Source: Clostridia bacterium
Lineage (GTDB): Bacteria > Bacillota > Clostridia > Oscillospirales > Acutalibacteraceae
Length of the DNA: 64,000 nt
Assembly: GCA_017465505.1 (NCBI GenBank)
Contig: JAFTWB010000007.1
Coordinates: 17,540-81,539 of the forward strand
Direction of reading: 5' to 3'
A program made the position numbers and the translations under genes. The notes below the pieces were generated by a model. It was given only the letters and a program-made list of their open reading frames with translations. It ran no database searches and had not been told where the DNA came from. Positions 50,454 through 58,247 of this stretch are shown piece by piece. How positions within the stretch are numbered: position 1 is the first letter of the stretch; each line of letters starts with the position of its first letter.

Positions 50454-51464
50454 ATGGCTATTTACGAAAATATTTCTTTAGAAAAGGGTATGTACGCAAA
50501 CAGGGATAAGAGCCTTACTGCGGTTTTAGAGGAGCTTGACCCCTCTGTAAATTACATTGGCACTTCTCTTGAGGGTCTTGACGCATTTTCTCGTCAGCTC
50601 AAGCGTTTTGACATTAAGGTGAGCGGTGCGGCTTCTGACAAGGTGGAGAAGTTTTTCCAGACAAGTGACTCCGCCGCACTGTTTCCTGAGTATGTAAGCC
50701 GTGCCGTAAAGCAGGGTATGCAGGAGGCAGATGTGCTTTCTTCAATTATTGCAACTAAAACAAACATCTCAGGTATGGATTACAGAAGCATTACTTCTAC
50801 ACCAAGTGACGAGGACAAGAGCCTTGCAGTGGTAAACGAGGGTGCTTTCATTCCCGAAACAAAGGTAAGCACTCAGGAAAATCTTGTAAAGCTTAAGAAG
50901 AGAGGCAGAATGTTGGTTTCTTCCTATGAGGCTTTGCGTTTCCAGCGACTTGACCTTTTTACCGTTACCTTAAAGCAGATTGGTGCTTACATTAAGCGAG
51001 CTCAGCTTAAGGATGCAGTGGACGTGCTCTTAAACGGCGACGGCAACTCTAATCCCTGCGGCTCTATGGCTGCTGCCGAGGCAGGCAAGCTTACTTATGC
51101 CGACCTTGTTTCTCTTTGGGCAGGCTTAAGTCCCTATGAGCTTAACACAATTTTAGCTCCCACATCTGCTATGACAAAGCTTCTTGCCGCAAATGAGCTT
51201 AAGGATTCAAACGCCGGTCAGACTTTCCACGGCACAGGCAAGATGGTTACTCCTCTGGGTGCAAACCTTATTCACACTCAGGCAATTACAGACAACCTTA
51301 TTATCGGTATGGATAAAAACTGTGCTCTTGAAATGGTGGTTGCAGGCGAGATTCAGACTGATTACGACAAGCTTATTGATCGTCAGCTTGAGCGTGCCGC
51401 CATTACATCTGTTGCAGGCTTTGCAAAGATTTACAAGGACGCTGCCAAGAAGCTTACTTACTAA
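50454..51464 (+). CDS. Major capsid protein (HK97-fold type)
   Basis: The 336-residue protein has LSSIIATKTNISGMDYRSI, an E-loop-like segment, and LNTILAPTSAMTKLLAANELKD typical of capsid P/A domains. The second of two in-frame ATGs is preferred, 9 nt after GGAGG. Its place after protease and decoration genes supports the call. Confidence 0.83.
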   Translation: MAIYENISLEKGMYANRDKSLTAVLEELDPSVNYIGTSLEGLDAFSRQLKRFDIKVSGAASDKVEKFFQTSDSAALFPEYVSRAVKQGMQEADVLSSIIATKTNISGMDYRSITSTPSDEDKSLAVVNEGAFIPETKVSTQENLVKLKKRGRMLVSSYEALRFQRLDLFTVTLKQIGAYIKRAQLKDAVDVLLNGDGNSNPCGSMAAAEAGKLTYADLVSLWAGLSPYELNTILAPTSAMTKLLAANELKDSNAGQTFHGTGKMVTPLGANLIHTQAITDNLIIGMDKNCALEMVVAGEIQTDYDKLIDRQLERAAITSVAGFAKIYKDAAKKLTY

Positions 51465-51477
51465 GAGGTGACAGAGC

Positions 51478-51846
51478 TTGAGTTTTTACGATGTTTTAAG
51501 ACGTTTCAGTCTGCTGAGCGGTCTTGAGGGGAAAGACTTGAGCCGTTTTTCACAGCTTTGCAATGAGGCGATTGAAGATATGAGAGGCAGGCTTAAGGTT
51601 AAGGAAGAGAATCTCACGGATTCCCAGAAATTAAGGCTTTCTTACACAGCAGGTGCTCTTGCTTTTTACAAGTACTGTCTTTACTCGGCAGTCAGCGAGC
51701 CTGACAGCTTCTCGGCAGGAGAGGTAACGGTGAATATGAACGACAAGAGGGTTGACGCTGCCAAGAAGCTTTTTGATGAAGAGTACCGCTCCCTTTCAAA
51801 AATTCTTCAGGATACAGGCTTTTACTTCGGGAGGGTGAGAGCTTGA
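51478..51846 (+). CDS. Head-tail connector-like protein
   Basis: The 122-residue helical protein (FSQLCNEAIEDMRGRLKVKEEN; LSYTAGALAFYKYCLYS) has the size and place of gp6-type head completion proteins. It starts with TTG after AGAGGTGACA. Confidence 0.7.
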   Translation: MSFYDVLRRFSLLSGLEGKDLSRFSQLCNEAIEDMRGRLKVKEENLTDSQKLRLSYTAGALAFYKYCLYSAVSEPDSFSAGEVTVNMNDKRVDAAKKLFDEEYRSLSKILQDTGFYFGRVRA

Positions 51847-52199
51847 ATATAAGATTAAGTCTTAATAAAGAGCTGAAAGCCTTTGGCAGAAGTATTACCG
51901 TTACCACAGAGCAGGGCAGTGAGATAATCAGGGGTATTATTATGCCTTTGCTTTACAAAAACAAGATTTACATAAGCGGTAAGCGTTTGCCTGAGGGATA
52001 TTTTGACTCGGGACATTACCTGATGATTTGTGAGGGCTCTGTAAAGCTTCCTGTTATGGGTACTGCATTTTTTGAATGTGACCAAAAGCGTTATCTTTTA
52101 AAACGCAGTGAGTCTGTGGATTATCTGGACAAGCCTCTTTATATCTGGGCGGTGCTTGAGCCTTATCACAGTGAAAGGGATGATGAATTTGAAGCCTGA
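51843..52199 (+). CDS. Head closure/neck-like protein
   Basis: The 118-residue beta-rich protein (GSEIIRGIIMPLLYKNKIYISG; LLKRSESVDYLDKPLYIWAVLEP) sits where head-closure proteins of siphoviruses and myoviruses lie. The TTG start overlaps the preceding stop by 4 nt. Similar to small proteins next to XkdH-type genes, but sequence alone is not decisive. Confidence 0.6.
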   Translation: MNIRLSLNKELKAFGRSITVTTEQGSEIIRGIIMPLLYKNKIYISGKRLPEGYFDSGHYLMICEGSVKLPVMGTAFFECDQKRYLLKRSESVDYLDKPLYIWAVLEPYHSERDDEFEA

Positions 52200-52911
52200 T
52201 GTAATTATGAAGAAAATCGCAGAAGCGGTTAAAGCCAGAGAGGAGCTTGCCTCGGTTGTTTGCAGGTATACTGAAAGCACAGACACCCTACCAAATCCTG
52301 TTTGTGCCTTTACCCTTTTCTTTGGGACAGGTAAATCGGGCTTTGTAAGAAATAGCGACAACTCCCTGAAAGAAACTCTGTGCGTTAAGCTTTGTCTCCT
52401 TGCTCCTACGGGAGCAGGAGGCAAACGCCTGGGCGAGATGGCTCAGTGGGTGGCAGAGGCTGTAAGGGGTTGTGTAAATGCTGAAGCTTTGCAGATAACA
52501 GAGACCAGAATCAGAGAAAACACCAACTCTCTTTACAGGGAAATTCTGGTGGAAATCGAAGAAAGTGTAACAGAAAGCCAAAAAAGCTTTCTTCGTATAA
52601 ACGGCAAAGAGATTGAGGGCTTTGTTTCGGCACAGGTTCAGAGTGTGGAAGAAACCGAGAAGAAGGGTCAGCTTTTAAACGGCTATACAGTAGTGCGTAA
52701 AGAGGGCTTTTTGCTCAGCATTACCACAAGCTATCCTCTCAGGTTTTACCATATTGCTGAGATTGAGCTGGGTTTTAATGACCCCGTAGAGGTTTATGAG
52801 GGTATTGAGATTATAAAATCTTCCCACAAAATCACCTCAGAGGGAAACCACAGCTTTGTTTACGAAATTAAGGCGGAAACCGTGAAAACCGAGGTGGATT
52901 ATGAGCAGTGA
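52183..52911 (+). CDS. Two-part tail protein: tail-terminator-like plus tube-like domain (tentative)
   Basis: The 242-residue protein starts near MNLKPDVIMKKIAEA after AAAGGG. Residues 1-125 (LCVKLCLLAPTGAGGKRLGEMAQWVAEAVR...) resemble tail-terminator/completion proteins. Residues 130-240 (INGKEIEGFVSAQVQSVEE; GYTVVRKEGFLLSITTSYP) look like a beta-barrel domain of the tail tube type. It is the only candidate for a tube here. Both assignments are inference from layout and pattern. Confidence 0.5.
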   Translation: MNLKPDVIMKKIAEAVKAREELASVVCRYTESTDTLPNPVCAFTLFFGTGKSGFVRNSDNSLKETLCVKLCLLAPTGAGGKRLGEMAQWVAEAVRGCVNAEALQITETRIRENTNSLYREILVEIEESVTESQKSFLRINGKEIEGFVSAQVQSVEETEKKGQLLNGYTVVRKEGFLLSITTSYPLRFYHIAEIELGFNDPVEVYEGIEIIKSSHKITSEGNHSFVYEIKAETVKTEVDYEQ

Positions 52912-53032
52912 ATTTGATTTTGAAATGTTTTTTAATGAGGACGCAACCCTGAGTGTGGCTGAAATCCTCAGCAGAGAAATTCAGCGGGACAGCCGACGCT
53001 ACGCCTCTCAAAGTGTGACAGGAGGGGATTAA
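52901..53032 (+). CDS. 43-residue protein in the tape-measure position
   Basis: The ORF reads MSSEFDFEMFFNEDATLSVA, continues EILSREIQRDSRRYASQSV and ends GGD. It overlaps the previous stop by 11 nt and its TAA abuts the next ATG. The upstream GAGGTGG is 7 nt away. The acidic then basic helical pattern has no family I know. In contractile phages this place holds tail chaperones and the tape measure, usually hundreds of residues. Confidence 0.75.
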   Translation: MSSEFDFEMFFNEDATLSVAEILSREIQRDSRRYASQSVTGGD

Positions 53033-53545
53033 ATGGAGCTTGCCGTAATGAGATTTAAGGGTAAAACCTTCAGGTGCAACCCTCTTTCTCTTGAAATTAA
53101 AAGTGTGAGAGCAACCTCTGATTACAAAGGGGTTGAGGGTACACAGTTTGTTGGCGATATGGGCCTTGACTGTCGTATTATAAAAGGCGAAGGCGAGCTG
53201 GAGGGTAAGGACTGCATAGAGCAGTATGCCTCTCTTTTCTCACTGCAAAGTGAGGGTGGCGAGGGCGTTTTGTCTTTGCCTGTGATGGAGCCTGTGAAGG
53301 CGGTTTTCAAGAGTCTTAAGGCTCTTGCTCAGGTGACTCCCGACAGGATTACATACAGCTTTGAGTTTCTGGAAACAAAAAGCAAGGCTCAGCCCTTGCA
53401 GAAAATTCATATCGCTAAAGAGGGAGAAACCCTCTTTGACATTGCCTTTGACTTTGGTGTGAGCGTTGACAGGCTTGTAAAGCTTAACCCTTATGTGAAA
53501 CGTCCCGATGAGCTTAAAGAGGGCGAGGAGATTTTGCTATGCTGA
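53033..53545 (+). CDS. Baseplate/tail protein with LysM domain (XkdP-like)
   Basis: Residues 1-120 form a beta-rich tail domain (FKGKTFRCNPLSLEIKSVR). Residues about 122-170 form a LysM domain (IHIAKEGETLFDIAFDFGVS ... LNPYVKRPDELKEGEEILL). XkdP-type LysM proteins are found next to the hub in contractile systems. AGGAGGGG precedes the ATG. Confidence 0.78.
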   Translation: MELAVMRFKGKTFRCNPLSLEIKSVRATSDYKGVEGTQFVGDMGLDCRIIKGEGELEGKDCIEQYASLFSLQSEGGEGVLSLPVMEPVKAVFKSLKALAQVTPDRITYSFEFLETKSKAQPLQKIHIAKEGETLFDIAFDFGVSVDRLVKLNPYVKRPDELKEGEEILLC

Positions 53546-54441
53546 AAGTGGTTGCAAAGGACATAAAAGGGCAGGAAATTTTTCTTGAGGGAGTTTTCTC
53601 TCTGGTGATTTCAAAGGAAGAAAACGTTCCTGCCAACAGCCTTGTTATAAGGGTTAAGGAAGTGAGCTTGCCTCTTTTAAAAAGCCTTACTGTAATAAGG
53701 GATGAGTCGGAGCTTTTCGCAGGAGAGGTGGACGAGCAGATTGAACAAGTCAGCCTCAGCCCCTATACGGAGCTGGTAGCAAGAAGCAGTGCGTCTTTTC
53801 TTCTTGACAACGAAGCCGCCCCCTTAAGCCTTGTAAATCCTTCTTTTGAGGATGTTTTCAACCGCTTTGCTCTGCCCTTTGGCTTTACCTCTTACAAGGG
53901 TGAAAACAAACAGCTTCAGGGGACTTTTACAGTGCGAAAGGGCGAGTCCTGCTATTCTGTGCTCAGCCGTTTTACCGAGAAGGTTTATGGCTTGAGCCCA
54001 AGATGTGAGGGGCTGGTCATAAGCCTTGAAAACAGTAACGAGGGTACTTTTGACCTTTCGGACAAAGCTCTGAGTCTGAGGTTTTTTAATCTTCGGTGCA
54101 ACAGGATTTCAAGGGTGAGGCTTAAGCTGAGAAAAGGCGAGGGCTACACAGAAGAGGTTATAAACGAAGAAGCTCTCGAGCAGGGAATCAACAGGGTGAG
54201 ATATGTAAACGCAGAATCCGGTGACGTGCAGACTGTTGAAGAAGCGGACAGGATTATTCGCAAAGGCGAGAGAGAAAGCTTTTATGCCGAGGCGGTGTGC
54301 AGAGGATTTTTTGCCGACGCTCTGGGTAAGGATGTTGTGCTGAAAAATACAGACAGAAAGCTTTATGTGTCATCTCTTAAAATCACCCTGAATAGTAAAG
54401 GCGAGCATACAAGGCTGACTTTAAAAGAAAAGGAGAGGTAA
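53539..54441 (+). CDS. Baseplate hub protein (XkdQ/gpD-like)
   Basis: The 300-residue protein has FSLVISKEENVPANSLVIRV, ELFAGEVDEQIEQV, GTFTVRKGESCYSVLSRFTEK and SLKITLNSKGEHTRLTL, the pattern of late-control gpD/XkdQ hub proteins. It should close the tube end and hold the spike. It overlaps the LysM gene by 7 nt. Confidence 0.8.
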   Translation: MLKVVAKDIKGQEIFLEGVFSLVISKEENVPANSLVIRVKEVSLPLLKSLTVIRDESELFAGEVDEQIEQVSLSPYTELVARSSASFLLDNEAAPLSLVNPSFEDVFNRFALPFGFTSYKGENKQLQGTFTVRKGESCYSVLSRFTEKVYGLSPRCEGLVISLENSNEGTFDLSDKALSLRFFNLRCNRISRVRLKLRKGEGYTEEVINEEALEQGINRVRYVNAESGDVQTVEEADRIIRKGERESFYAEAVCRGFFADALGKDVVLKNTDRKLYVSSLKITLNSKGEHTRLTLKEKER

Positions 54442-54443
54442 AA

Positions 54444-54782
54444 ATGTGGCTTACGGAATTTTTAAGCGGCGGCAGAAAAAGAACTGTTGCCGCAAAGGGC
54501 AGTGTTACCTCGGGCTCTTTCAAAAACCTTGAGGTGGACAGCTCCTCTCAGCACAGAAACGTCAGGGTGGTTGCACCCTACGGCGTTGCCAGTGTTCCTC
54601 CTGTGGATGAAGACGCTCTGATAGTGCCCTTTGAAGGCGGCGAGGCCTGCGTGGGTGTGCTTACAAATCCCTCTGAGAAGCTGCAGCGAGGCGAGCTTAT
54701 GCTTTACTCCCAAGGCGGAGCAAGCATTATTCTCAGAAACGACGGCTCGGTGCTGATTAACGGAAAGAGGGTGGAGCTTTAA
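54444..54782 (+). CDS. Baseplate spike-type protein (gpV/gp45-like)
   Basis: The 112-residue protein has an OB-like part (RVVAPYGVASVPPVDEDALIVPF; GEACVGVL) and a C-terminal beta end (GGASIILRNDGSVLINGKRVEL), as in gpV/Mu gp45 spikes. It is shorter than full spikes. Start after GGAGAGG; its stop overlaps the next ATG. Confidence 0.75.
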   Translation: MWLTEFLSGGRKRTVAAKGSVTSGSFKNLEVDSSSQHRNVRVVAPYGVASVPPVDEDALIVPFEGGEACVGVLTNPSEKLQRGELMLYSQGGASIILRNDGSVLINGKRVEL

Positions 54783-55105
54783 TGGATATTAAGCTTTTAA
54801 ATGGGGATATCGCCCTTACTCCATCGGGAGGATACACTTACATCACTGCTCTTCAGGAGGCGTTGCAGAAAACAGAAATTACTGCAAAAATCCCCAAGGG
54901 CAGTTTCATATATAACAAGACTCTGGGCACTGAGATAGGCGAGGTTACAGACGCTCTTACTGCCGAAATGCTTCTTAAAGAGGCTCTTATGGACAGCGAC
55001 CTTGATGTAAGGGTGCAAAGCTTTGACGGGAGCAAAATGACAGTCCGGGTGTCCCGAGGAGGAAACGAAGAAAGTCTGGAGGTGACTTTTGGTGCAGACT
55101 TATGA
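54782..55105 (+). CDS. Baseplate wedge protein (gpW/XkdS-like)
   Basis: The 107-residue protein has DIALTPSGGYTYITALQEALQ..., IPKGSFIYNKTLGTEIGE and LMDSDLDVRVQSFDG, the gp25/gpW-like wedge pattern. It overlaps the previous stop by one base and the next start by 14 nt. Confidence 0.82.
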   Translation: MDIKLLNGDIALTPSGGYTYITALQEALQKTEITAKIPKGSFIYNKTLGTEIGEVTDALTAEMLLKEALMDSDLDVRVQSFDGSKMTVRVSRGGNEESLEVTFGADL

Positions 55106-56156
55106 TGAAATTTTTAAAAGTATGAGGGAAAAATACACCTCTTTAACAGGAATAGCCGTGGAAGAAAACTCCGACATCGGCATAAGACTCAGGGTGCTGG
55201 CAGGAGAGATTTACGCAAACGCAGTGAACAATCAGTGGCTTAAAAGGCAGATGTTTGTAAATACCTCTGAGGGAGAATATCTTGAGCTACACGCCCTTGA
55301 AAGAGGTATTACAAGGCGTGAGGCAACTCCTTCTTACGGTGAGGTGACCTTTTCTCTTGAGGAGGCTCATCCGCTGGATATTGCCATCCCCAAGGGCACT
55401 GTGCTGGCTACCTCAGACACCCTGCTCAGGTTTGAAACCATAGAGAGCAGTGTGCTTTATGCAGGAGATACACAGGTGAGTGTGAGAGTCAGAAGCATTG
55501 GCGGCGGTAGTAAATATAATGTTCTTAAGGGTGAAATTTCGGTGATGGTGACTCCACCCTCGGGCATTGAAAAGGTGAGAAATGAAGCACCCCTTGCAGG
55601 CGGTTGTGACAAAGAGAGCGACTTAAGTCTTCGAAAGAGGGTTCTTGAAAGCATTGCCTTTCCGTCAAATCACACCAACTGTGCCTACTACAAGGCTATT
55701 GCCGAGGGCGTTGACGGAGTTGGCTCTGCGGCAGTTGTAGCAAGAGGCAGAGGCGTGGGCACGGTGGATGTTTACATTGCCGCAGAAGGCGGCGAGGCTT
55801 CTGACGCCACTGTTGCAAAGGTGCAGGAGATTCTCAGCACTCAGCGAGAGGTCAACGTGGATGTTCTGGTTAAAAAGGCAAGAGCCACTGAGGTGGATGT
55901 TTATATGAAAATCCGCGTGAAAGAGGGCTACGACTTTGACGAAGTAAGGGACAGGGTGGTAGAAAATATCACCGACTTTATTGCTTCCTGCGGCACAGGA
56001 GATGAGGTTCTCAAGTGCCAGCTTTCCGAGGTGGTTTATCACACCGAGGGCGTTAAAAGTCTGAGCTTTGCAGACTCTCTCACAGGAGATTTCAAAGCCG
56101 ACAAAACTGCCTTTCCCGTGGCAGGCATTGTGTCGGTATCGAGGGATACACAATGA
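55092..56156 (+). CDS. Baseplate wedge protein J (XkdT-like)
   Basis: The 354-residue protein has YDEIFKSMREKYTSLTGI, a middle domain with SIGGGSKYNVLKGEI and GGCDKESDLSLRKRVLESI, and DEVLKCQLSEVVYHTEGV near the end. This is the Baseplate_J family. I start at GTG 55092, because GGAGGTG is 7 nt upstream. Confidence 0.9.
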   Translation: MQTYDEIFKSMREKYTSLTGIAVEENSDIGIRLRVLAGEIYANAVNNQWLKRQMFVNTSEGEYLELHALERGITRREATPSYGEVTFSLEEAHPLDIAIPKGTVLATSDTLLRFETIESSVLYAGDTQVSVRVRSIGGGSKYNVLKGEISVMVTPPSGIEKVRNEAPLAGGCDKESDLSLRKRVLESIAFPSNHTNCAYYKAIAEGVDGVGSAAVVARGRGVGTVDVYIAAEGGEASDATVAKVQEILSTQREVNVDVLVKKARATEVDVYMKIRVKEGYDFDEVRDRVVENITDFIASCGTGDEVLKCQLSEVVYHTEGVKSLSFADSLTGDFKADKTAFPVAGIVSVSRDTQ

Positions 56157-56719
56157 GTACTTTGCAGTCGATGATTAAAAAGCTCAGCCCTCTGAGAGTT
56201 TACGATTTAAGGGAAGAAAGCTGTGTTTACGCAGAGCTCTCTGCTTTTGCCGCAGGCCTTGATGTGCTCAGAGATACTCTTGAAGAGCTTTTAAAAGAAG
56301 GCTTTGTTATGACGGCAGAAGGCTTTGGCCTGAGCCTTTCAGAAGAGATTACAGGAAGTCCCAGAGAGGATTTAAGCCTTGAGCAGCGTCGGGAGATGAT
56401 TTCTCAGAGGCAAAGCCTTGGAAACGGGGACTTTACCCTTGAGGGAATCCAAAAGGTGCTGAAAGCTATGGGCGTTGAGGGTGAGATTACCGAGTGTCCC
56501 AAGGCACTGAGGATGTATATTGACCTCAGAGGCGAAATATATACGCCTGCAATGAAAAGCTGGCTTATAAATCAGGCAAGAGAGCTTTTGCCTGCTCATC
56601 TTGAGGTGGATGTGATTTTCAGCGGTTTTCACTGGGGAAACATTACCGCTAAGAATCTCACCTTTAAAGAGATGGATGAGCGTTATTTTACTTGGGACGA
56701 AATTGATTATCTGATTTAG
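56153..56719 (+). CDS. Tail protein I-like (XkdU/DUF2313)
   Basis: The 188-residue protein has LSPLRVYDLREESCVYAELSAF, LEQRREMISQRQSLGNGDFTLEGI and LLPAHLEVDVIFSG, the DUF2313/YmfQ pattern. ATGA overlap with J indicates coupling. Confidence 0.82.
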   Translation: MSTLQSMIKKLSPLRVYDLREESCVYAELSAFAAGLDVLRDTLEELLKEGFVMTAEGFGLSLSEEITGSPREDLSLEQRREMISQRQSLGNGDFTLEGIQKVLKAMGVEGEITECPKALRMYIDLRGEIYTPAMKSWLINQARELLPAHLEVDVIFSGFHWGNITAKNLTFKEMDERYFTWDEIDYLI

Positions 56720-56733
56720 AAAGGAGAAATCTT

Positions 56734-57162
56734 ATGCCATCAACTAACAAAACAAACCACCTTGGGCTTAACCAGTGGCAAGAGAGTGACCGCCCTGTGA
56801 GAAATGACTTCAACAGCGACAATCTCCTTGTGGACACTGCTCTGGGTGAACACCTTGCAAACGGGGATATTCACGTTACCGCTGAGGAGAAATCCTACAT
56901 CAAGGACTGGCTTCTGAGCTATTCCTACACAGGCACAGGAGAAAGCAGCCGAGCCTTTGTTCTGGGAGAAAAAATCCGCTTTGTTATGATTTTTGCCAAG
57001 GACAAGCCCCTTGCAGGCTACTCTGCTTTCGGTTATCTGGCACTTGGGTGCAGCCAAGGGCTTACTGTGTCTGCCTCGGGCACAGGCTTCACTGTAAGTC
57101 ACGACACTTCCATAAAGCTTAACGAAGAGGGCGTTCAGTACAGAGTCGTTATGCTCAAATAA
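56734..57162 (+). CDS. Short tail-fibre-like protein
   Basis: The 142-residue protein starts NKTNHLGLNQWQESDRPVRN, a common opening of Firmicutes phage fibre proteins. It lacks a long shaft, so the fibre would be very short. GAAAGGAG precedes the ATG. It is the last gene of the cassette; a hairpin follows. Confidence 0.75.
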   Translation: MPSTNKTNHLGLNQWQESDRPVRNDFNSDNLLVDTALGEHLANGDIHVTAEEKSYIKDWLLSYSYTGTGESSRAFVLGEKIRFVMIFAKDKPLAGYSAFGYLALGCSQGLTVSASGTGFTVSHDTSIKLNEEGVQYRVVMLK

Positions 57163-57192
57163 GGAAAACCTGACAGAAAAAAGCTTTCGAGG

Positions 57193-57228
57193 TGCAAGAC
57201 TTCTTATAGTAAAGTCTTGCAGGTTTAT
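57193..57228 (+). terminator. Hairpin ending the phage cassette
   Basis: TGCAAGACTT/AAGTCTTGCA stem, 9-nt loop, then GGTTTATT; a moderate terminator. Confidence 0.65.
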
Positions 57229-57395
57229 TCGCCTTTCGGCGAGTGTTATTGCTTCACAGTTTTATTATGCTTTCGCATAGTGGTATTGTCCTGCGGACAG
57301 TTTTCAGGGCGAATCAAATATCACTACGACAAAAAGGAGTAATATCACTTTCACGAAGTGAAAATATCACTCTGTGCGTCAGCACAGAATATCAC
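57228..57395. repeat. Mini-hairpin array (family B, AGTGGTATT and AATATCAC linkers)
   Basis: Hairpins TTCGCC/GGCGA, ATGC/GCAT and GTCC/GGAC are joined by AGTGGTATT-like linkers. After the centre near 57318 the linkers appear as the complement, AATATCACT, with TTTCAC/GTGAAA and CTGTGC/GCACAG hairpins. This fills the 323-bp gene-free stretch together with two terminators. Confidence 0.75.
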
Positions 57396-57437
57396 ATAAT
57401 TCTTTATAAATATTGTCGGTTCTTTCTGTATAAAAGC

Positions 57438-57470
57438 AAAGACCTCGATGAAATTCATCGAGGTCTTTTG
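57438..57470. terminator. Terminator of the Thr/Glu-rich membrane protein gene
   Basis: AAAGACCTCGATGAA/TTCATCGAGGTCTTT, 15 bp, with a loop closing at the centre and short T runs on both sides. Confidence 0.75.
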
Positions 57471-57485
57471 TCGTTGCTTTAGTGT

Positions 57486-58226
57486 TTAGAATCCGTCGTT
57501 ATAATCGTCGGGATTAAAGGGCTTGCGGTTGTCGACTGAGGGCTTTCGCTGAGCTCTTTTGGGAGCTTCTTTTGTCTGATTTGCGTATCTTGCACCGCCA
57601 CAAGCCTTTGCCTTTTTCTTGAAGGGTCTGTAAATAATCACAAAGGTGAAAAGTGCAAGGGAGAGGAAAATCAGAACAATACCAACAATAAGAAAGCCTG
57701 CGATACTGTCGTTGCCTTTGGTTTTGTCGTTCTGCATATTGATGAAGCTCTGCTTGCCGGGGGCAGGGTCGGCTTCAAGGTTAAGCTCGATTTCCTTCCA
57801 GTCCTTAGCCTGAAAATCCTGATCGGCAGGAGTGTAAACAGGTGCAGGGCTTACATAGTCGGAATAGGTGGAATCCTCGTCGGGCTCGGTAGGCTCGGGC
57901 GGATTGGTTTGAATAACCTCAGTGGTGATTTCTGTTGAGCCTGTGGGGTCTGTGTACTCGGTAGAAGTGGTTTCTTCTCCTGTGTAGGGCTCGGTGTATT
58001 CACCGGGGTAGGTGTCTTCTTCAAAGTAAGTGGTTTCTTCAGGGTAAGTGGGGTCGTCCTCACCTTCTGTTTCAAAGGGGACCTCGGTGTAAACAGGTTC
58101 TTCTGTGGCAAAAACGTCCTCTGTGGGAGCTATGTTCTCAAGGGGTGTTGTTTCTGCAAAAGCAGTGGTGCACACACAAAGGCTGAGAATCATAAGCACA
58201 GAAAGAAGGGTCATTATTTTTTTCAT
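57486..58226 (-). CDS. Membrane-anchored Thr/Glu/Pro-rich surface protein
   Basis: A signal peptide (1-24, ends TTAFA) is followed by an acidic Thr/Glu/Pro/Tyr-rich stalk (about 25-145). A short region (146-172) precedes one membrane helix (about 177-200), then a basic cytoplasmic tail ends NPDDYNDGF. No domain was recognised. It follows the PrsA-like gene by 21 nt on the same strand. Confidence 0.75.
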   Translation of the reverse strand: MKKIMTLLSVLMILSLCVCTTAFAETTPLENIAPTEDVFATEEPVYTEVPFETEGEDDPTYPEETTYFEEDTYPGEYTEPYTGEETTSTEYTDPTGSTEITTEVIQTNPPEPTEPDEDSTYSDYVSPAPVYTPADQDFQAKDWKEIELNLEADPAPGKQSFINMQNDKTKGNDSIAGFLIVGIVLIFLSLALFTFVIIYRPFKKKAKACGGARYANQTKEAPKRAQRKPSVDNRKPFNPDDYNDGF

Positions 58227-58247
58227 ACTATTACCTCCCTATATGAA

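Noticed and set aside
46241-57162. Intact temperate prophage
   Set aside because: No integrase, repressor, replication or lysis gene and no att-like direct repeats were found at the edges.
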